A DNA stretch of 64,000 nucleotides from an uncultured Pontibacter sp. (GCF_947499215.1 NZ_CANMNI010000002.1:310001-374000), one strand, 5' to 3'; numbered from the stretch's first letter, positions 52,552 through 61,940 are shown. Notes: a model not told the origin generated them from the sequence alone. Translations and numbers: made by a program.

Positions 52552-53739
52552 ATGATGGACATTGAAGAACTAATCAGGTACCACAATGAATGTGTGTATC
52601 TTGACTTCAAATTGGATGAGTACTCAAAGGAGAAAAAGGCGGAGTTGATAAAGGATGTGATGAGTTTCGCCAATGCGCACCACGATGGCGACAAGTACAT
52701 CATCATCGGTATAAAGAAAGAAGCTGGCAAGCATATCTACAACTCCATAGACGCTCCGAAGGACTCAGCCGGTATTCAGCAGACCATCCTTCATAACATC
52801 GAGCCGGAGCTTGACATCTCCTATACGCCTTTTCACTTGGATGGAATCAAGTACATGGTGCTGACCATCAAGTCACCGCAGAACCAACCATACTTGGCCA
52901 AGAAGACCATTAACAGTGAAAATGGCAAGGCGATGTTAATAGAGGGAGACTGCTGGGTTAGAAAGGGGGACCTAAAACTGAAAGCAACCCGGAAGGACTT
53001 CGACCGGATGTATCTCAGACATTTAGAGAGTAGGTACTTCAAGGGAGACGTGGAAATACTTTTTACACCAGCCCAAAGCAGGAGACTGTGCCTCCAAACT
53101 ATCGGTGACATTGAGTTACCATCGACATTGACGCAGGAGCGAATACGGAAGATTATTGACAAAAAGGAAGCTCTCCGTGCAAAGGACCCAAAGGCCTATG
53201 AGTTCTCCAACATCAATCTCGCTCCGATGTTTTCAGGAAGACCCTATGAGAAACGAAGCATTGAAGAGTTAAAGAAGATATTAGAGACGCTCCGGGAAGA
53301 CTTCTTCGAAAAGGATATGCACCATGTGTATGAGGAAAGGTCCCATAGGGTAAATCTAAGCATAACGAATAGAGGCAATGAGTACATTGAGGATGCCAGC
53401 ATCCAAGTCCGTATAAAGCGAAGTGGTGGTCTCGCCATTGCTGATGTGGTGTATAAGGTAAGGGAGAGCAGTAGCAACCCCATGCTCCCGTACGTCCCAC
53501 GTGTTGCCTCCTACAGTGAGTTGAATTACCCTTCGGTTGAGGTCATTGACGATTTCTATGTAATCTCAGAAGATATAGGCGACCTAAAGCACGATATTAC
53601 ACAGAATGCCTTCAAGGTTCCACTCAGGTTGGTGATAGAGAATAATGCGGTCGAAAGGGAAATACCAGTCGAGTGTCTGATACGAGCCAAGAACCTAAAG
53701 GAACCTATCAAACAGATACTTATTATTGAGGTTGTATAG
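52552..53739 (+). CDS. Schlafen AlbA_2 domain protein
   Basis: 395 residues. The N-terminal AlbA_2 domain shows ECVYLDFKLDEYSKEKKAELIKDVMSFANAHHDGDKYIIIGI (about 12-55), then DISYTPFHLDGIKYMVLTIKSP and GDCWVRKGDLKLKAT, the usual RxGD-type motif. The rest (about 170-395) has a helical linker and a beta-sandwich-like tail (RVNLSITNRGNEYIEDASIQVRI, VPLRLVIENNAVEREIPVE). AlbA_2 proteins bind or cleave nucleic acids and are common in defence and mobile loci. It is divergent from the polymerase gene. Confidence 0.85.
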   Translation: MMDIEELIRYHNECVYLDFKLDEYSKEKKAELIKDVMSFANAHHDGDKYIIIGIKKEAGKHIYNSIDAPKDSAGIQQTILHNIEPELDISYTPFHLDGIKYMVLTIKSPQNQPYLAKKTINSENGKAMLIEGDCWVRKGDLKLKATRKDFDRMYLRHLESRYFKGDVEILFTPAQSRRLCLQTIGDIELPSTLTQERIRKIIDKKEALRAKDPKAYEFSNINLAPMFSGRPYEKRSIEELKKILETLREDFFEKDMHHVYEERSHRVNLSITNRGNEYIEDASIQVRIKRSGGLAIADVVYKVRESSSNPMLPYVPRVASYSELNYPSVEVIDDFYVISEDIGDLKHDITQNAFKVPLRLVIENNAVEREIPVECLIRAKNLKEPIKQILIIEVV

Positions 53740-53780
53740 CGAATGTTATAGAGGGTCGTCAACACCTTTGAATCACGACA

Positions 53781-54131
53781 GTGTATAATGCGGGTAATAT
53801 CTACAATGGTACCGTGTCCGACATGTCGCTCATACCCAAGCACCGGGGAAACACAGTGTTGATGCTGGAAAAGGAGAGCAAGAGCAAAGAGGCGTATACG
53901 CAGGGAAGCATGATATTTACCTCGAACGACATCATCAACAACAGTTGTGTGATTCTGGCTGGCGTGCTGGTTCTCCTCATGGCTCCGCCCTTCCTGACTT
54001 GGTGGTAGGTAGGTGCTATCGTGTTCAAGGTCGTTATCCGGGGACCGTTCAGGATACTCAAACTGGCAAAGGAAAACACCATTGGAACCTGTCTCTCGTG
54101 CTTAGGAAATGCAGGCCCCAAGGCCCAATAA
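53781..54131 (+). pseudogene. Possible interrupted small membrane protein
   Basis: From the GTG at 53781 the frame reads VYNAGNIYNGTVSDMSLIPK on to one membrane helix (INNSCVILAGVLVLLMAPPF) and stops at TAG (54006-54008) right after LTWW. The same frame then continues without a stop for 40 codons: VGAIVFKVVIRGPFRILKLA, then CLSCLGNAGPKAQ, and TAA at 54129. A nonsense change in one original gene of about 117 codons is the simple reading. The start is uncertain and no family is recognised. Confidence 0.3.
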
Positions 54132-54251
54132 AACACCAATAAATCTTGAATGTGGGTATTTTTTGTGGTGAATTCCTTAAAAGGATGTCTGTAGGCCTCA
54201 GAATGAACACTTGTTGGGGTCCCCTGCGGACTCCAATTAGGTCTATCACAG

Positions 54252-55037
54252 CTAGAATCCAAGCTTAGCCAGTTTTGTAATGCGTGTGTTGTAAATACGG
54301 GTCCAACCTTTTGGCTTCTGCTTGATTTCATCTTCAGTAGTGATGTTCTTCCAGGCCAGGTTCTGATATTTGTATTCACCAAAGTCTACCTGGCTACTGT
54401 ATTCAAGTTCATCAGGATGAAACAGAGTGTAGATATCGAGAGAGTCCCTACACCTAAAATAAATAGTGTAGCCGTCATTATACTTATCTAGCTCATACCG
54501 TTCAATCGCAAAGATGTACAGCGTGTCGAAGTTTACTGCTTTGACCTTGGAAACCGGTTCTTCTAAATAGAGTAGCTGAAAGCCGTTTTTTATATGTCCG
54601 GACTCATACACCACGTAGTCCTCTTCTTCCCCCACGTAATCCTCTCTTTCCTTTAGGTTGTCGAAATAGATGTGGTTGTAGTTGAACGAAACGCATGGCT
54701 TCCACCTAGAGCTATCATACGGTATGTACGTCCCGTGTTGTTCCACTTTCAAACTTGAATCAGTGGCACCTGTAGTCTTACTGTGTTCTATTCCCATTTC
54801 TTGAATGTTTCTATGATATACATCAATTATAGAATCAGCTATAGTAAAAGTTTTAATCGGGGTCGAAGTTTTTTTCTCTATGTAGGATTCCCAGGGCCAT
54901 GTACGGCCGATGCTTCCATGTGTATACTTGAGAAAGCTCGGCCCGGTAAGGGCGTGCAGTAAAAGTCTGTACAGGGGTGAGGCGCTGTCCACACGTTTGT
55001 TAGTGCTGGTGCCCTCACAAGCCCAAGCCCCCTTCAT
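54252..55037 (-). CDS. Unknown-family protein, paralogue A
   Basis: 261 residues if it starts at 55037, but the first 85 residues look poorly coding and the real start may be later, for example at MGIEHSKTTGATDSSL. From DSSRWKPCVSFNYNHIYFDNL (about 110) to the end it aligns with the neighbouring gene at 55140: GFQLLY, KAxxFxxLYIxA, YExxxxxDGxxxYFxC, LDIYxL, AWxNxxTExEI and YNTRxxKLxxLGF. It is rich in Tyr, Phe and Asp, has no signal or membrane segment, and no known family is recognised. The base composition is more AT-rich than the core. Confidence 0.65.
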   Translation of the reverse strand: MKGAWACEGTSTNKRVDSASPLYRLLLHALTGPSFLKYTHGSIGRTWPWESYIEKKTSTPIKTFTIADSIIDVYHRNIQEMGIEHSKTTGATDSSLKVEQHGTYIPYDSSRWKPCVSFNYNHIYFDNLKEREDYVGEEEDYVVYESGHIKNGFQLLYLEEPVSKVKAVNFDTLYIFAIERYELDKYNDGYTIYFRCRDSLDIYTLFHPDELEYSSQVDFGEYKYQNLAWKNITTEDEIKQKPKGWTRIYNTRITKLAKLGF

Positions 55038-55139
55038 CGTTAACCTTGTAGGTTACGAATGTTACGGTCATATTTACCAAGGTGAGTGGAAGAGCTGGGA
55101 CCTGAGGATGCCGACCTGATGTACCGCCATAGGCGGATG

Positions 55140-55664
55140 TTAGAAGCCGAGGTTGGTCAACTTATTCACTCGGGTGTTGTAGTAGGTGACATTATCTATT
55201 TGGCTTATTTCTGCTTCCGTCACTTTGTTTCTCCAGGCAAAGCTTTTTTCAAAGTCCCAAGCTTCAACGTCTGAGTCACATGCAAACCGAAAATACATAG
55301 GGTACTCTAAAAAGTAAATATCAAGTGTTTTCAGGCATTTGAAGTACAAGTCGAAACCATCCAAAAATGGATACCATTCGTAGTGCTTGACAGCATAGAT
55401 GTACAACTGCTGAAAATCTATGGCCTTAGGTTGAGCATCTCCTGCCTTCTCCTTGTACAGTAGCTGGAAGCCTGGTTTTACATGCTCGTCATCGTAATAT
55501 AAACAATCTCCCTCTCCTAAAAGCTTCCTGAAGTATATGTGGTTATAATTTAGGACCGTAGATGGATTCCATCTTGAGCTGTCAAACAGCTTATCCATTT
55601 GATTTTTTGCCGCTGAAAATTTTCTAACTATTGTTCCAGCATGTAGTTTTTGAAATGATTTCAT
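55140..55664 (-). CDS. Unknown-family protein, paralogue B
   Basis: 174 residues starting MKSFQKLHAGTIVRKFSAAK. It shares DSSRWNPSTVLNYNHIYFRKL, GFQLLYKEK, AIDFQQLYIYAVKHYEW, LDGFDLYFKCLKTLDIYFLE, AWRNKVTEAEISQ and the ending NTRVNKLTNLGF with paralogue A. The order, spacing and terminal LGF are the same, so it is a tandem duplication that has since diverged; paralogue A is longer at its N-terminus. No catalytic motif stands out; the aromatic pattern suggests a compact beta fold. Soluble, function unknown. Confidence 0.75.
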   Translation of the reverse strand: MKSFQKLHAGTIVRKFSAAKNQMDKLFDSSRWNPSTVLNYNHIYFRKLLGEGDCLYYDDEHVKPGFQLLYKEKAGDAQPKAIDFQQLYIYAVKHYEWYPFLDGFDLYFKCLKTLDIYFLEYPMYFRFACDSDVEAWDFEKSFAWRNKVTEAEISQIDNVTYYNTRVNKLTNLGF

Positions 55665-55890
55665 ATAAGTAAAGGTTGTGTATCACATCTTATAGAAACA
55701 GGTTATGGAAAAGTTTTAAAGAGTTATCGATTTTTTTTGATTATTCTAACGGAAGGTCGTTAGAAGGCCTATGGGCGCTGGATGAGTTAAAACTATGCAT
55801 TTAAGATTCACGTTACGATGGATAAGCTTTCTGGCGTCTCTATAACGATGGATGAACAACAGGAAGGGAGCATGAGTAGCTAAAATTTAT

Positions 55891-55898
55891 TACCTTTG
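55891..55898 (+). promoter_or_regulatory. Bacteroidota -7 promoter element for the metal operon
   Basis: TACCTTTG fits TAnnTTTG. It lies only 5 bases before the ATG at 55904, so the transcript would begin at or near the start codon. No -33 TTG at the usual distance. Confidence 0.45.
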
Positions 55899-55903
55899 CA
55901 CAA

Positions 55904-56221
55904 ATGAAGTACCTGTCTGTCATATGGGGAATCGTTATCTTTCTACTGGCGTGCCTGCCGTGCACGGACAGCGGGACGGCCTACGCCCAGTGTGAAACAA
56001 CGACAGTCCAGGCTACCCACAGTCATGCTGACCCGGCACAGGGCGCTGACCTCTGCTCTCCCCTGTGCGAATGCAACTGCTGCGGGGGAATCACACTTTC
56101 TTTCAGCTGTCCGCAATTAGCGGAGCCACCTCATAATCCGCAAGGTTCTTACCTGAGCGCCTACCTTCCCGGTGGTGCTGCTTCCCCCTCTTTTACTTTC
56201 TGGCACCCGCCCAAGGCTTAA
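55904..56221 (+). CDS. DUF6660-like Cys-rich exported protein
   Basis: 105 residues with a signal peptide (about 1-28, MKYLSVIWGIVIFLLACLPC, cleaved near AYAQ). The mature part is short and rich in Cys and His: VQATHSHADPAQGADLCSPLCECNCCGG. Small proteins of this kind (DUF6660) are found in front of CzcA-type pumps in Bacteroidota, and the Cys and His residues suggest metal binding in the periplasm. This role is inference from context. It starts the heavy-metal gene cluster and its promoter lies directly upstream. Confidence 0.8.
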   Translation: MKYLSVIWGIVIFLLACLPCTDSGTAYAQCETTTVQATHSHADPAQGADLCSPLCECNCCGGITLSFSCPQLAEPPHNPQGSYLSAYLPGGAASPSFTFWHPPKA

Positions 56222-56328
56222 CCTATTTCTGTTTTAGGTAAGTAAACACGTGCTGCCGCGCCCCTGTGCGGCCTCAAGAGGCGTGCGCATACTTTTGTAT
56301 GTGGTTTTTGGGATTAAAGAATTAAAAG

Positions 56329-59300
56329 GTGCTAGATAAAATCATTCATTTTTCTATCCATAACAAGCTCATCATCGGAATTTTCACCCTTGCGCTTGTT
56401 ATCTGGGGCGGCTATTCCGCCACGCAGCTGCCCATCGATGCCGTGCCTGACATCACCAACAATCAGGTGCAGGTCATCACCACCAGCCCCTCGCTTGCCG
56501 CGCAGGAAGTGGAGCGGCTCATCAGCTTCCCGGTGGAGCAGACCATGTCCACCATCGCTAAAATTGAGGAGGTGCGCTCCATCTCCCGATTCGGCCTCTC
56601 TGTGGTAACCATTGTCTTCGAAGAGAACGTGGACATATACTGGGCACGCCAGCAGGTAAGCGAACGACTCGTAGAGGCCACGGGTAACATACCGCCTGGG
56701 CTAGGTAGTCCGGAGATGGCCCCTATCTCCACCGGCCTTGGGGAGATATACCAATATGTGGTACACGCCAAGCCGGGGTATGAGGAGCAGTACTCGGCTA
56801 TGGACCTGCGCACCATACAGGACTGGATTGTGCGCAGGCAACTGCTTGGCACGCCCGGTGTGGCCGAAGTGAACAGCTTCGGCGGCTTCCTGAAACAATA
56901 CGAGATTGCTGTTGACCCCGACAGGCTGAAAGCCCACAACCTCAGCATCAGCGATGTGCTGGAGGCGCTGGAACGCAACAATGGCAATACCGGGGGAGCC
57001 TACATCGACAAAAAGCCAAACGCTTACTTCGTACGCAGCGAGGGCCTCATAGAGAGCCTGGACGAGGTTAAGAAAGTGGTGGTCAGCAATACCTCCAACG
57101 GCACACCCTTATTTATCGCTGATATTGCCCAGGTACAGTTTGGTAGCGCTAACCGCTACGGTGCTCTGACCGATGCCAACGGAGAGGCGGTGGGGGGCAT
57201 TGTGATGCTCCTGAAGGGGGAGAACACCAATCAGGTGGTGGGTCGCGTGAAAGAGCGCATGGAGCAGATTGCAAGGTCCCTTCCGGAAGGCGTGGCAGTA
57301 GAGGCCTTTCTGGACCGGAGCGAGTTGATTGGGCGGGCAATGGGCACAGTGGAGCGGAACCTGATTGAGGGCGCTCTGATAGTGATTTTCGTGCTGGTGC
57401 TCTTCCTGGGCAACCTGCGTGCTGGCTTGGTGGTGGCCTCTGTCATCCCGCTGGCCATGTTGTTTGCCATCATCATGATGAACCTCTTCGGCGTATCAGG
57501 CAACCTGATGAGCCTCGGGGCCATCGACTTTGGACTCATTGTGGACGGGGCCGTTATCATTGTGGAGGCGACCATGCACCACTTGGGCCTGCGCAAAGAG
57601 GGAAGACTGACGCAGGCCCAGATGGACGAGGAGGTGTATGAATCTGCCCGTAAAATTCGGACTGCCGCTGCCTTTGGTGAAATCATTATCCTGATTGTAT
57701 ACCTGCCGATTCTGGTGCTGGTGGGCATTGAGGGGAAAATGTTCCGTCCCATGGCGCTGACCGTCTCCTTTGCCATATTTGGTGCCTTTATCCTCTCGCT
57801 CACTTATGTGCCTATGATGTCGGCGCTATTGCTGAGCAAGAAGACCACTCATAAGCGCAACATTTCCGACAGGATGATGGACTTTTTCCAGCGTATGTAC
57901 AGCCCCGTAATCAGGGGTGCCCTTCGGTTCAAGGCACTGGTGCTTGTTTCTGCGCTTACCTTGTTTGCCCTGAGCCTGATGCTTTTTTCCCGCATGGGAA
58001 GTGAGTTCATTCCTACCCTGGAGGAGGGCGATTTTGCTTTGGAGACAAGGCTATTGACCGGCAGTTCACTTTCCGAAACCATCGAAAAGGTATCGCTGGC
58101 TTCTCAGATTCTAAAGGAGCGATTCCCGGAAGTGAAGGAGGTAATCAGCAAAATAGGTGCAGCTGAGATTCCGACAGACCCTATGCCCATGGAATCCGCT
58201 GACGTCACTATACTCCTCAAGGACAAGGACGAGTGGACCAGCGCCAGCACCCGAGAGGAACTGGCCAGCCAGATGACGGAGGCGCTGGAGGACATACCCG
58301 GTGTTACGTTCGGCGTTTCACAGCCTATCCAGCTACGCTCTAACGAACTGATTTCAGGCGTGCGCCAAGACGTGGGCATCAAAATCTTCGGAGAGGATTT
58401 GCAGGAACTGACCAGGCTATCCCAAGAGGTCGGCCGTGTGGTTTCTACCGTGGAAGGGGCTGAGGACCTCTACCTGGAGCAAGTGTCCGGACTGCGACAG
58501 ATTGTGGTGGACATCAACCGGGGACAGATAGCCAAGTACGGTCTTGACGTGGAGGCGGTTAACCAGGTTATCAACGCTGCCTTCGCCGGGCAGAGCGCCG
58601 GGATGGTGTACGAAGGGGACCGCCGCTTTGACCTGGTCGTCCGGCTGAAACAGGATGACAGACAGGATATCGCCGATGTGCGTCGACTCTACGTGACCAC
58701 CCCGAGCGGACTGCAGGTGCCTCTGGAGCAGGTGGCCGATATACAGTACCGGCAGGGACCGAACCAGATACAGCGCGAGGATGCCAAACGCCGTATCATC
58801 GTGGGTTTCAACGTGCGTGGGCGGGACATCGCCAGTGTGGTGGAGGAAGTGCAGCAGAAGATAGACCGACAGGTAACACTGCCCACAGGTTACTTTGTGA
58901 CCTACGGGGGGCAGTTTGAGAATCTTCAGGAGGCAAATAAGCGCCTTTCTGTGGCCGTTCCGGCTGCTTTGGCGCTGATATTTCTGCTGCTGTATTTCAC
59001 CTTCGGCTCCGTGCGCCACTCGCTGCTCATCTTCACGGCTATTCCACTGTCGGCCATTGGGGGCGTACTGGCCCTGTGGCTGAGGGATATGCCCTTCAGC
59101 ATATCGGCCGGTGTAGGCTTCATCGCCCTGTTCGGTGTGGCGGTGCTCAACGGCATTGTGCTCATCGCCGAGTTCAACAGGCAACGCAAGGAGGAAAGTA
59201 TTCAGAGCCTCCGTGAGGTGGTGCTCAAAGGCACCTCCATACGACTTCGCCCTGTGCTGATGACGGCTACGGTGGCCTCCCTGGGCTTTCTGCCGATGGC

Positions 59301-60717
59301 GCTCTCCAACACAGCCGGGGCTGAGGTGCAGAAACCACTGGCCACCGTAGTGATAGGCGGACTTATCACCTCCACTATGCTGACGCTAGTGGTGCTGCCC
59401 GTGCTCTACATACTCATAGAAGGGTATGTCTCCAACAGAAAGAAACGCAACGCGAGCGGCAGCGGATTACCGGCAACTACCATAGTAACCATTATTGCCT
59501 CAGTTGCCCTGCTTATGGGTAAGGCGCAGCAGGCACAGGCACAGCAGCTGCCAGTAGAAGTGTACACGCTGGATGAGGCCGTTGCCAAGGCAATCAGCCA
59601 GAACCCTGCAGTAGAGGCCGCCAGGCTTGACATCAAAAGAAGCCAGTCGCTTAAAGGGGCGGCCTGGGACATCAATAAGACGCAGCTACAGTACTCTACC
59701 GGTAAGCTGCAGTCTGGAGAGTATGACAGTGAGGTTTCGGTATCGCAGACGTTTGCCTTTCCGACTGTCTATGTCAGACAGGCAAAGCTTGCCGGGGAAC
59801 TCACCCAAGCGAACAGAATTGGCCTGACACAGCGCCAGCGGGAAATCGTCCGCGATGTGAGGCTCAACTACTACGGAATGGTCTACGCGCGCTCCCGCCT
59901 CAGCTTGCTCACCTACCAGGATAGTTTGTATACGGCTTTCCTCAGGGCCGCCCAAGTGAGGCTCCGGACCGGGGAAACCAACCTGCTGGAGAAGGTGACG
60001 GCCGAAACACAGCTGTCTGAGGTGCGCAACAGTGTCTTTCAGGCAGAGGCTGACAGGGACGTTTTTCAGCAGCGCCTACAGGCTTTGCTGTCAACTGATA
60101 CGCTGATAGCCACGGCAGACACGGCACTGAACCGCTTGCCTCTGCCAAGCATAACCGAGGAAATGCTGGAGCAGAATCCAAGGCTCCTCCTGGCCCGGCA
60201 ACAGGTCGAGGTGCGGCAGGCGGAGACCAGGCTGGAGCGGGCCAGGCTACTGCCGGACCTGCAGTTAGGCTACACGAACCGAACCATTGCCGGGAGCCAT
60301 GGGAAAAGGGGGATAGAGGAGTTCGAGCCGCCGCAGGAGGTGTCCTTCGGCGTGGTCATCCCGCTGTGGGCAAAGCCACAGAGGAGCCGTATAGAGGCTG
60401 CCAAGTTACAGGCTGACGTAGCCCAGTTGAACCTACAGTATACTCGCAACGAGCTGCGGGCCGATGTGGCGGGCGCACTACAGCAGGCGCTCAAGCTGCA
60501 GGGCAGCCTGGATTACTATGAACGCACGGCACTGCCGCAGGCGCGGCTCATCATAGACCACGCCACCAAAGCCTACCGGGTAGGGGAAATCAACTACCAG
60601 AACTATATCCTGAGCCTAAGCAGGGCATTGAGCATCCAGGCGAACTATCTGGAAACACTCTACGCCTATGACAGGGCTGTCATTGAACTCCACTATATTA
60701 CAGAAAACCAACAGTAA
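56329..60717 (+). CDS. czcA: Heavy-metal RND efflux pump CzcA fused to TolC/CzcC outer-membrane channel
   Basis: 1462 residues from a GTG at 56329. Residues 1 to about 1040 are a CzcA/CusA-type RND pump with twelve membrane helices: PDITNNQVQVITTSPSL near 40, helix 4 with the proton-relay aspartates in GAIDFGLIVDGAVIIVEA (about 398-414), and the periplasmic domains with TLEEGDFALETRLLTGSSL near 562. A linker with an embedded signal-like segment (TIVTIIASVALLMGKAQQAQA, about 1049-1070) leads to a TolC-family domain (YTLDEAVAKAISQNPAVEAA near 1076 to the end). It would pump divalent metal from periplasm out of the cell. The fusion is known in Bacteroidota. Confidence 0.95.
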   Translation: MLDKIIHFSIHNKLIIGIFTLALVIWGGYSATQLPIDAVPDITNNQVQVITTSPSLAAQEVERLISFPVEQTMSTIAKIEEVRSISRFGLSVVTIVFEENVDIYWARQQVSERLVEATGNIPPGLGSPEMAPISTGLGEIYQYVVHAKPGYEEQYSAMDLRTIQDWIVRRQLLGTPGVAEVNSFGGFLKQYEIAVDPDRLKAHNLSISDVLEALERNNGNTGGAYIDKKPNAYFVRSEGLIESLDEVKKVVVSNTSNGTPLFIADIAQVQFGSANRYGALTDANGEAVGGIVMLLKGENTNQVVGRVKERMEQIARSLPEGVAVEAFLDRSELIGRAMGTVERNLIEGALIVIFVLVLFLGNLRAGLVVASVIPLAMLFAIIMMNLFGVSGNLMSLGAIDFGLIVDGAVIIVEATMHHLGLRKEGRLTQAQMDEEVYESARKIRTAAAFGEIIILIVYLPILVLVGIEGKMFRPMALTVSFAIFGAFILSLTYVPMMSALLLSKKTTHKRNISDRMMDFFQRMYSPVIRGALRFKALVLVSALTLFALSLMLFSRMGSEFIPTLEEGDFALETRLLTGSSLSETIEKVSLASQILKERFPEVKEVISKIGAAEIPTDPMPMESADVTILLKDKDEWTSASTREELASQMTEALEDIPGVTFGVSQPIQLRSNELISGVRQDVGIKIFGEDLQELTRLSQEVGRVVSTVEGAEDLYLEQVSGLRQIVVDINRGQIAKYGLDVEAVNQVINAAFAGQSAGMVYEGDRRFDLVVRLKQDDRQDIADVRRLYVTTPSGLQVPLEQVADIQYRQGPNQIQREDAKRRIIVGFNVRGRDIASVVEEVQQKIDRQVTLPTGYFVTYGGQFENLQEANKRLSVAVPAALALIFLLLYFTFGSVRHSLLIFTAIPLSAIGGVLALWLRDMPFSISAGVGFIALFGVAVLNGIVLIAEFNRQRKEESIQSLREVVLKGTSIRLRPVLMTATVASLGFLPMALSNTAGAEVQKPLATVVIGGLITSTMLTLVVLPVLYILIEGYVSNRKKRNASGSGLPATTIVTIIASVALLMGKAQQAQAQQLPVEVYTLDEAVAKAISQNPAVEAARLDIKRSQSLKGAAWDINKTQLQYSTGKLQSGEYDSEVSVSQTFAFPTVYVRQAKLAGELTQANRIGLTQRQREIVRDVRLNYYGMVYARSRLSLLTYQDSLYTAFLRAAQVRLRTGETNLLEKVTAETQLSEVRNSVFQAEADRDVFQQRLQALLSTDTLIATADTALNRLPLPSITEEMLEQNPRLLLARQQVEVRQAETRLERARLLPDLQLGYTNRTIAGSHGKRGIEEFEPPQEVSFGVVIPLWAKPQRSRIEAAKLQADVAQLNLQYTRNELRADVAGALQQALKLQGSLDYYERTALPQARLIIDHATKAYRVGEINYQNYILSLSRALSIQANYLETLYAYDRAVIELHYITENQQ

Positions 60718-60742
60718 CCAACAAAAGCAGAATCTATCCCAT

Positions 60743-61930
60743 ATGAAAAGGATTATCCATATATTTTACCTAGCGGGTGCATTGCTCTTTTTATCCTGCG
60801 GCAGTGAGTCTGAGCCGACGAAAGTGGCCACGGAGGAGCATGGTGAAGAGAACCCAAACGAGGCGGAGCTGACCGAGCAGCAGTACAAGGTGGCGGGCAT
60901 AGCGCTGGGCAAGCCTGAGATGCGCAACTTGAGCAATACCCTGACGCTGACAGGCAAGCTGGACCTGCCGCCACAGAACATGGCCTCTGTGAGCGCCCCC
61001 CTGGGCGGTTATGTGAAGAGCACGGAGTTGTTGGAAGGCATGCGTGTAAAGAAAGGGCAGTTGATTGCAAAGATTGAGAACCCTGAGTTTGTGACACTGC
61101 AGCAGGATTACCTGGATGCCAGAAGCCGCCTTGGTTTCCTGGAGTTGGAGTACGAAAGGCAGAAAGAACTGTCCGCTGAACAGGTCACCTCCGCCAAGAC
61201 GTATCAGCGGACTGCTTCCGAGTACAAGTCTGTAAGGGCACAGGTCGAGGGGCTGGGGGAGCGACTGCGCATCATCGGCGTCAACCCCGCTTCTTTGCGG
61301 GAAGGCAACATCAGCCGCATCCTTCCCATCTATGCTCCGATTGAGGGCTTCGTGACTTACATCAACGCCAGCATTGGGCAGTTTGTGAACCCGACGGACG
61401 TACTGTTCCGCATCGCTGATACCGACCACCTGCACGTGGAGCTGACGGTGTTTGAGAAGGACGTGCCGACGCTGAAAAAGGGGCAAAAGGTATTGTACTC
61501 CCTGCCCAATGAGACAGAGGCTAGGCACGAGGCCACCGTCTATCTGATTGGAAAAGAAATAAGCCCGGAGCGGACGGTGCAGGTGCACGCCCACATGGAG
61601 GAGGAGGACAAAGACCTCGTGCCGGGCATGTACGTGCAGGCGCGTGTGGCACTGAACGGCCAGGAAGTACTGGCTCTGCCGGAGGCGGCTGTGCTGCATG
61701 ACAATGGCAACAACTATATCTTCATCTACACAGGCGATGAAAAAGAAGGCGAGACGGTGATGAAGCGTTTCCGCATGGTGCCCGTGGAGCGAGGAACCGA
61801 GGAAGGAGGCTATGTGCAGGTGGCGCTTCCTGCCGGAATTGATACCGCTGCCGCCAATTTTGTAACGAAGGGTGCTTACTCTTTGCTTTCCAAGATGCGA
61901 AATGCTGAAGAAGAAGGAGGCCATCATTAA
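60743..61930 (+). CDS. czcB: RND efflux adaptor lipoprotein CzcB
   Basis: 395 residues from the ATG at 60743, 25 bases after the pump. The lipobox is FLSCGS (Cys-18). The membrane-fusion layout is clear: a first lipoyl half-motif in ASVSAPLGGYVKSTELLEGM (about 88-107), a coiled-coil hairpin (about 118-180), the second half-motif in IYAPIEGFVTYINASIGQFV, and the beta-barrel and membrane-proximal domains after 230. It joins the pump to the outer-membrane channel in the periplasm. It lies in one operon with the fusion pump and the Fur-like regulator. Confidence 0.95.
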   Translation: MKRIIHIFYLAGALLFLSCGSESEPTKVATEEHGEENPNEAELTEQQYKVAGIALGKPEMRNLSNTLTLTGKLDLPPQNMASVSAPLGGYVKSTELLEGMRVKKGQLIAKIENPEFVTLQQDYLDARSRLGFLELEYERQKELSAEQVTSAKTYQRTASEYKSVRAQVEGLGERLRIIGVNPASLREGNISRILPIYAPIEGFVTYINASIGQFVNPTDVLFRIADTDHLHVELTVFEKDVPTLKKGQKVLYSLPNETEARHEATVYLIGKEISPERTVQVHAHMEEEDKDLVPGMYVQARVALNGQEVLALPEAAVLHDNGNNYIFIYTGDEKEGETVMKRFRMVPVERGTEEGGYVQVALPAGIDTAAANFVTKGAYSLLSKMRNAEEEGGHH

Positions 61931-61940
61931 ACAATTCCCT

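Noticed and set aside
45455..56000. Attachment-site repeat of the tRNA 3' end
   Set aside because: I looked for the last 20 bases of the tRNA elsewhere in the window and found no second copy, and no tyrosine recombinase gene is present. The partner site may lie beyond the right edge or be lost.
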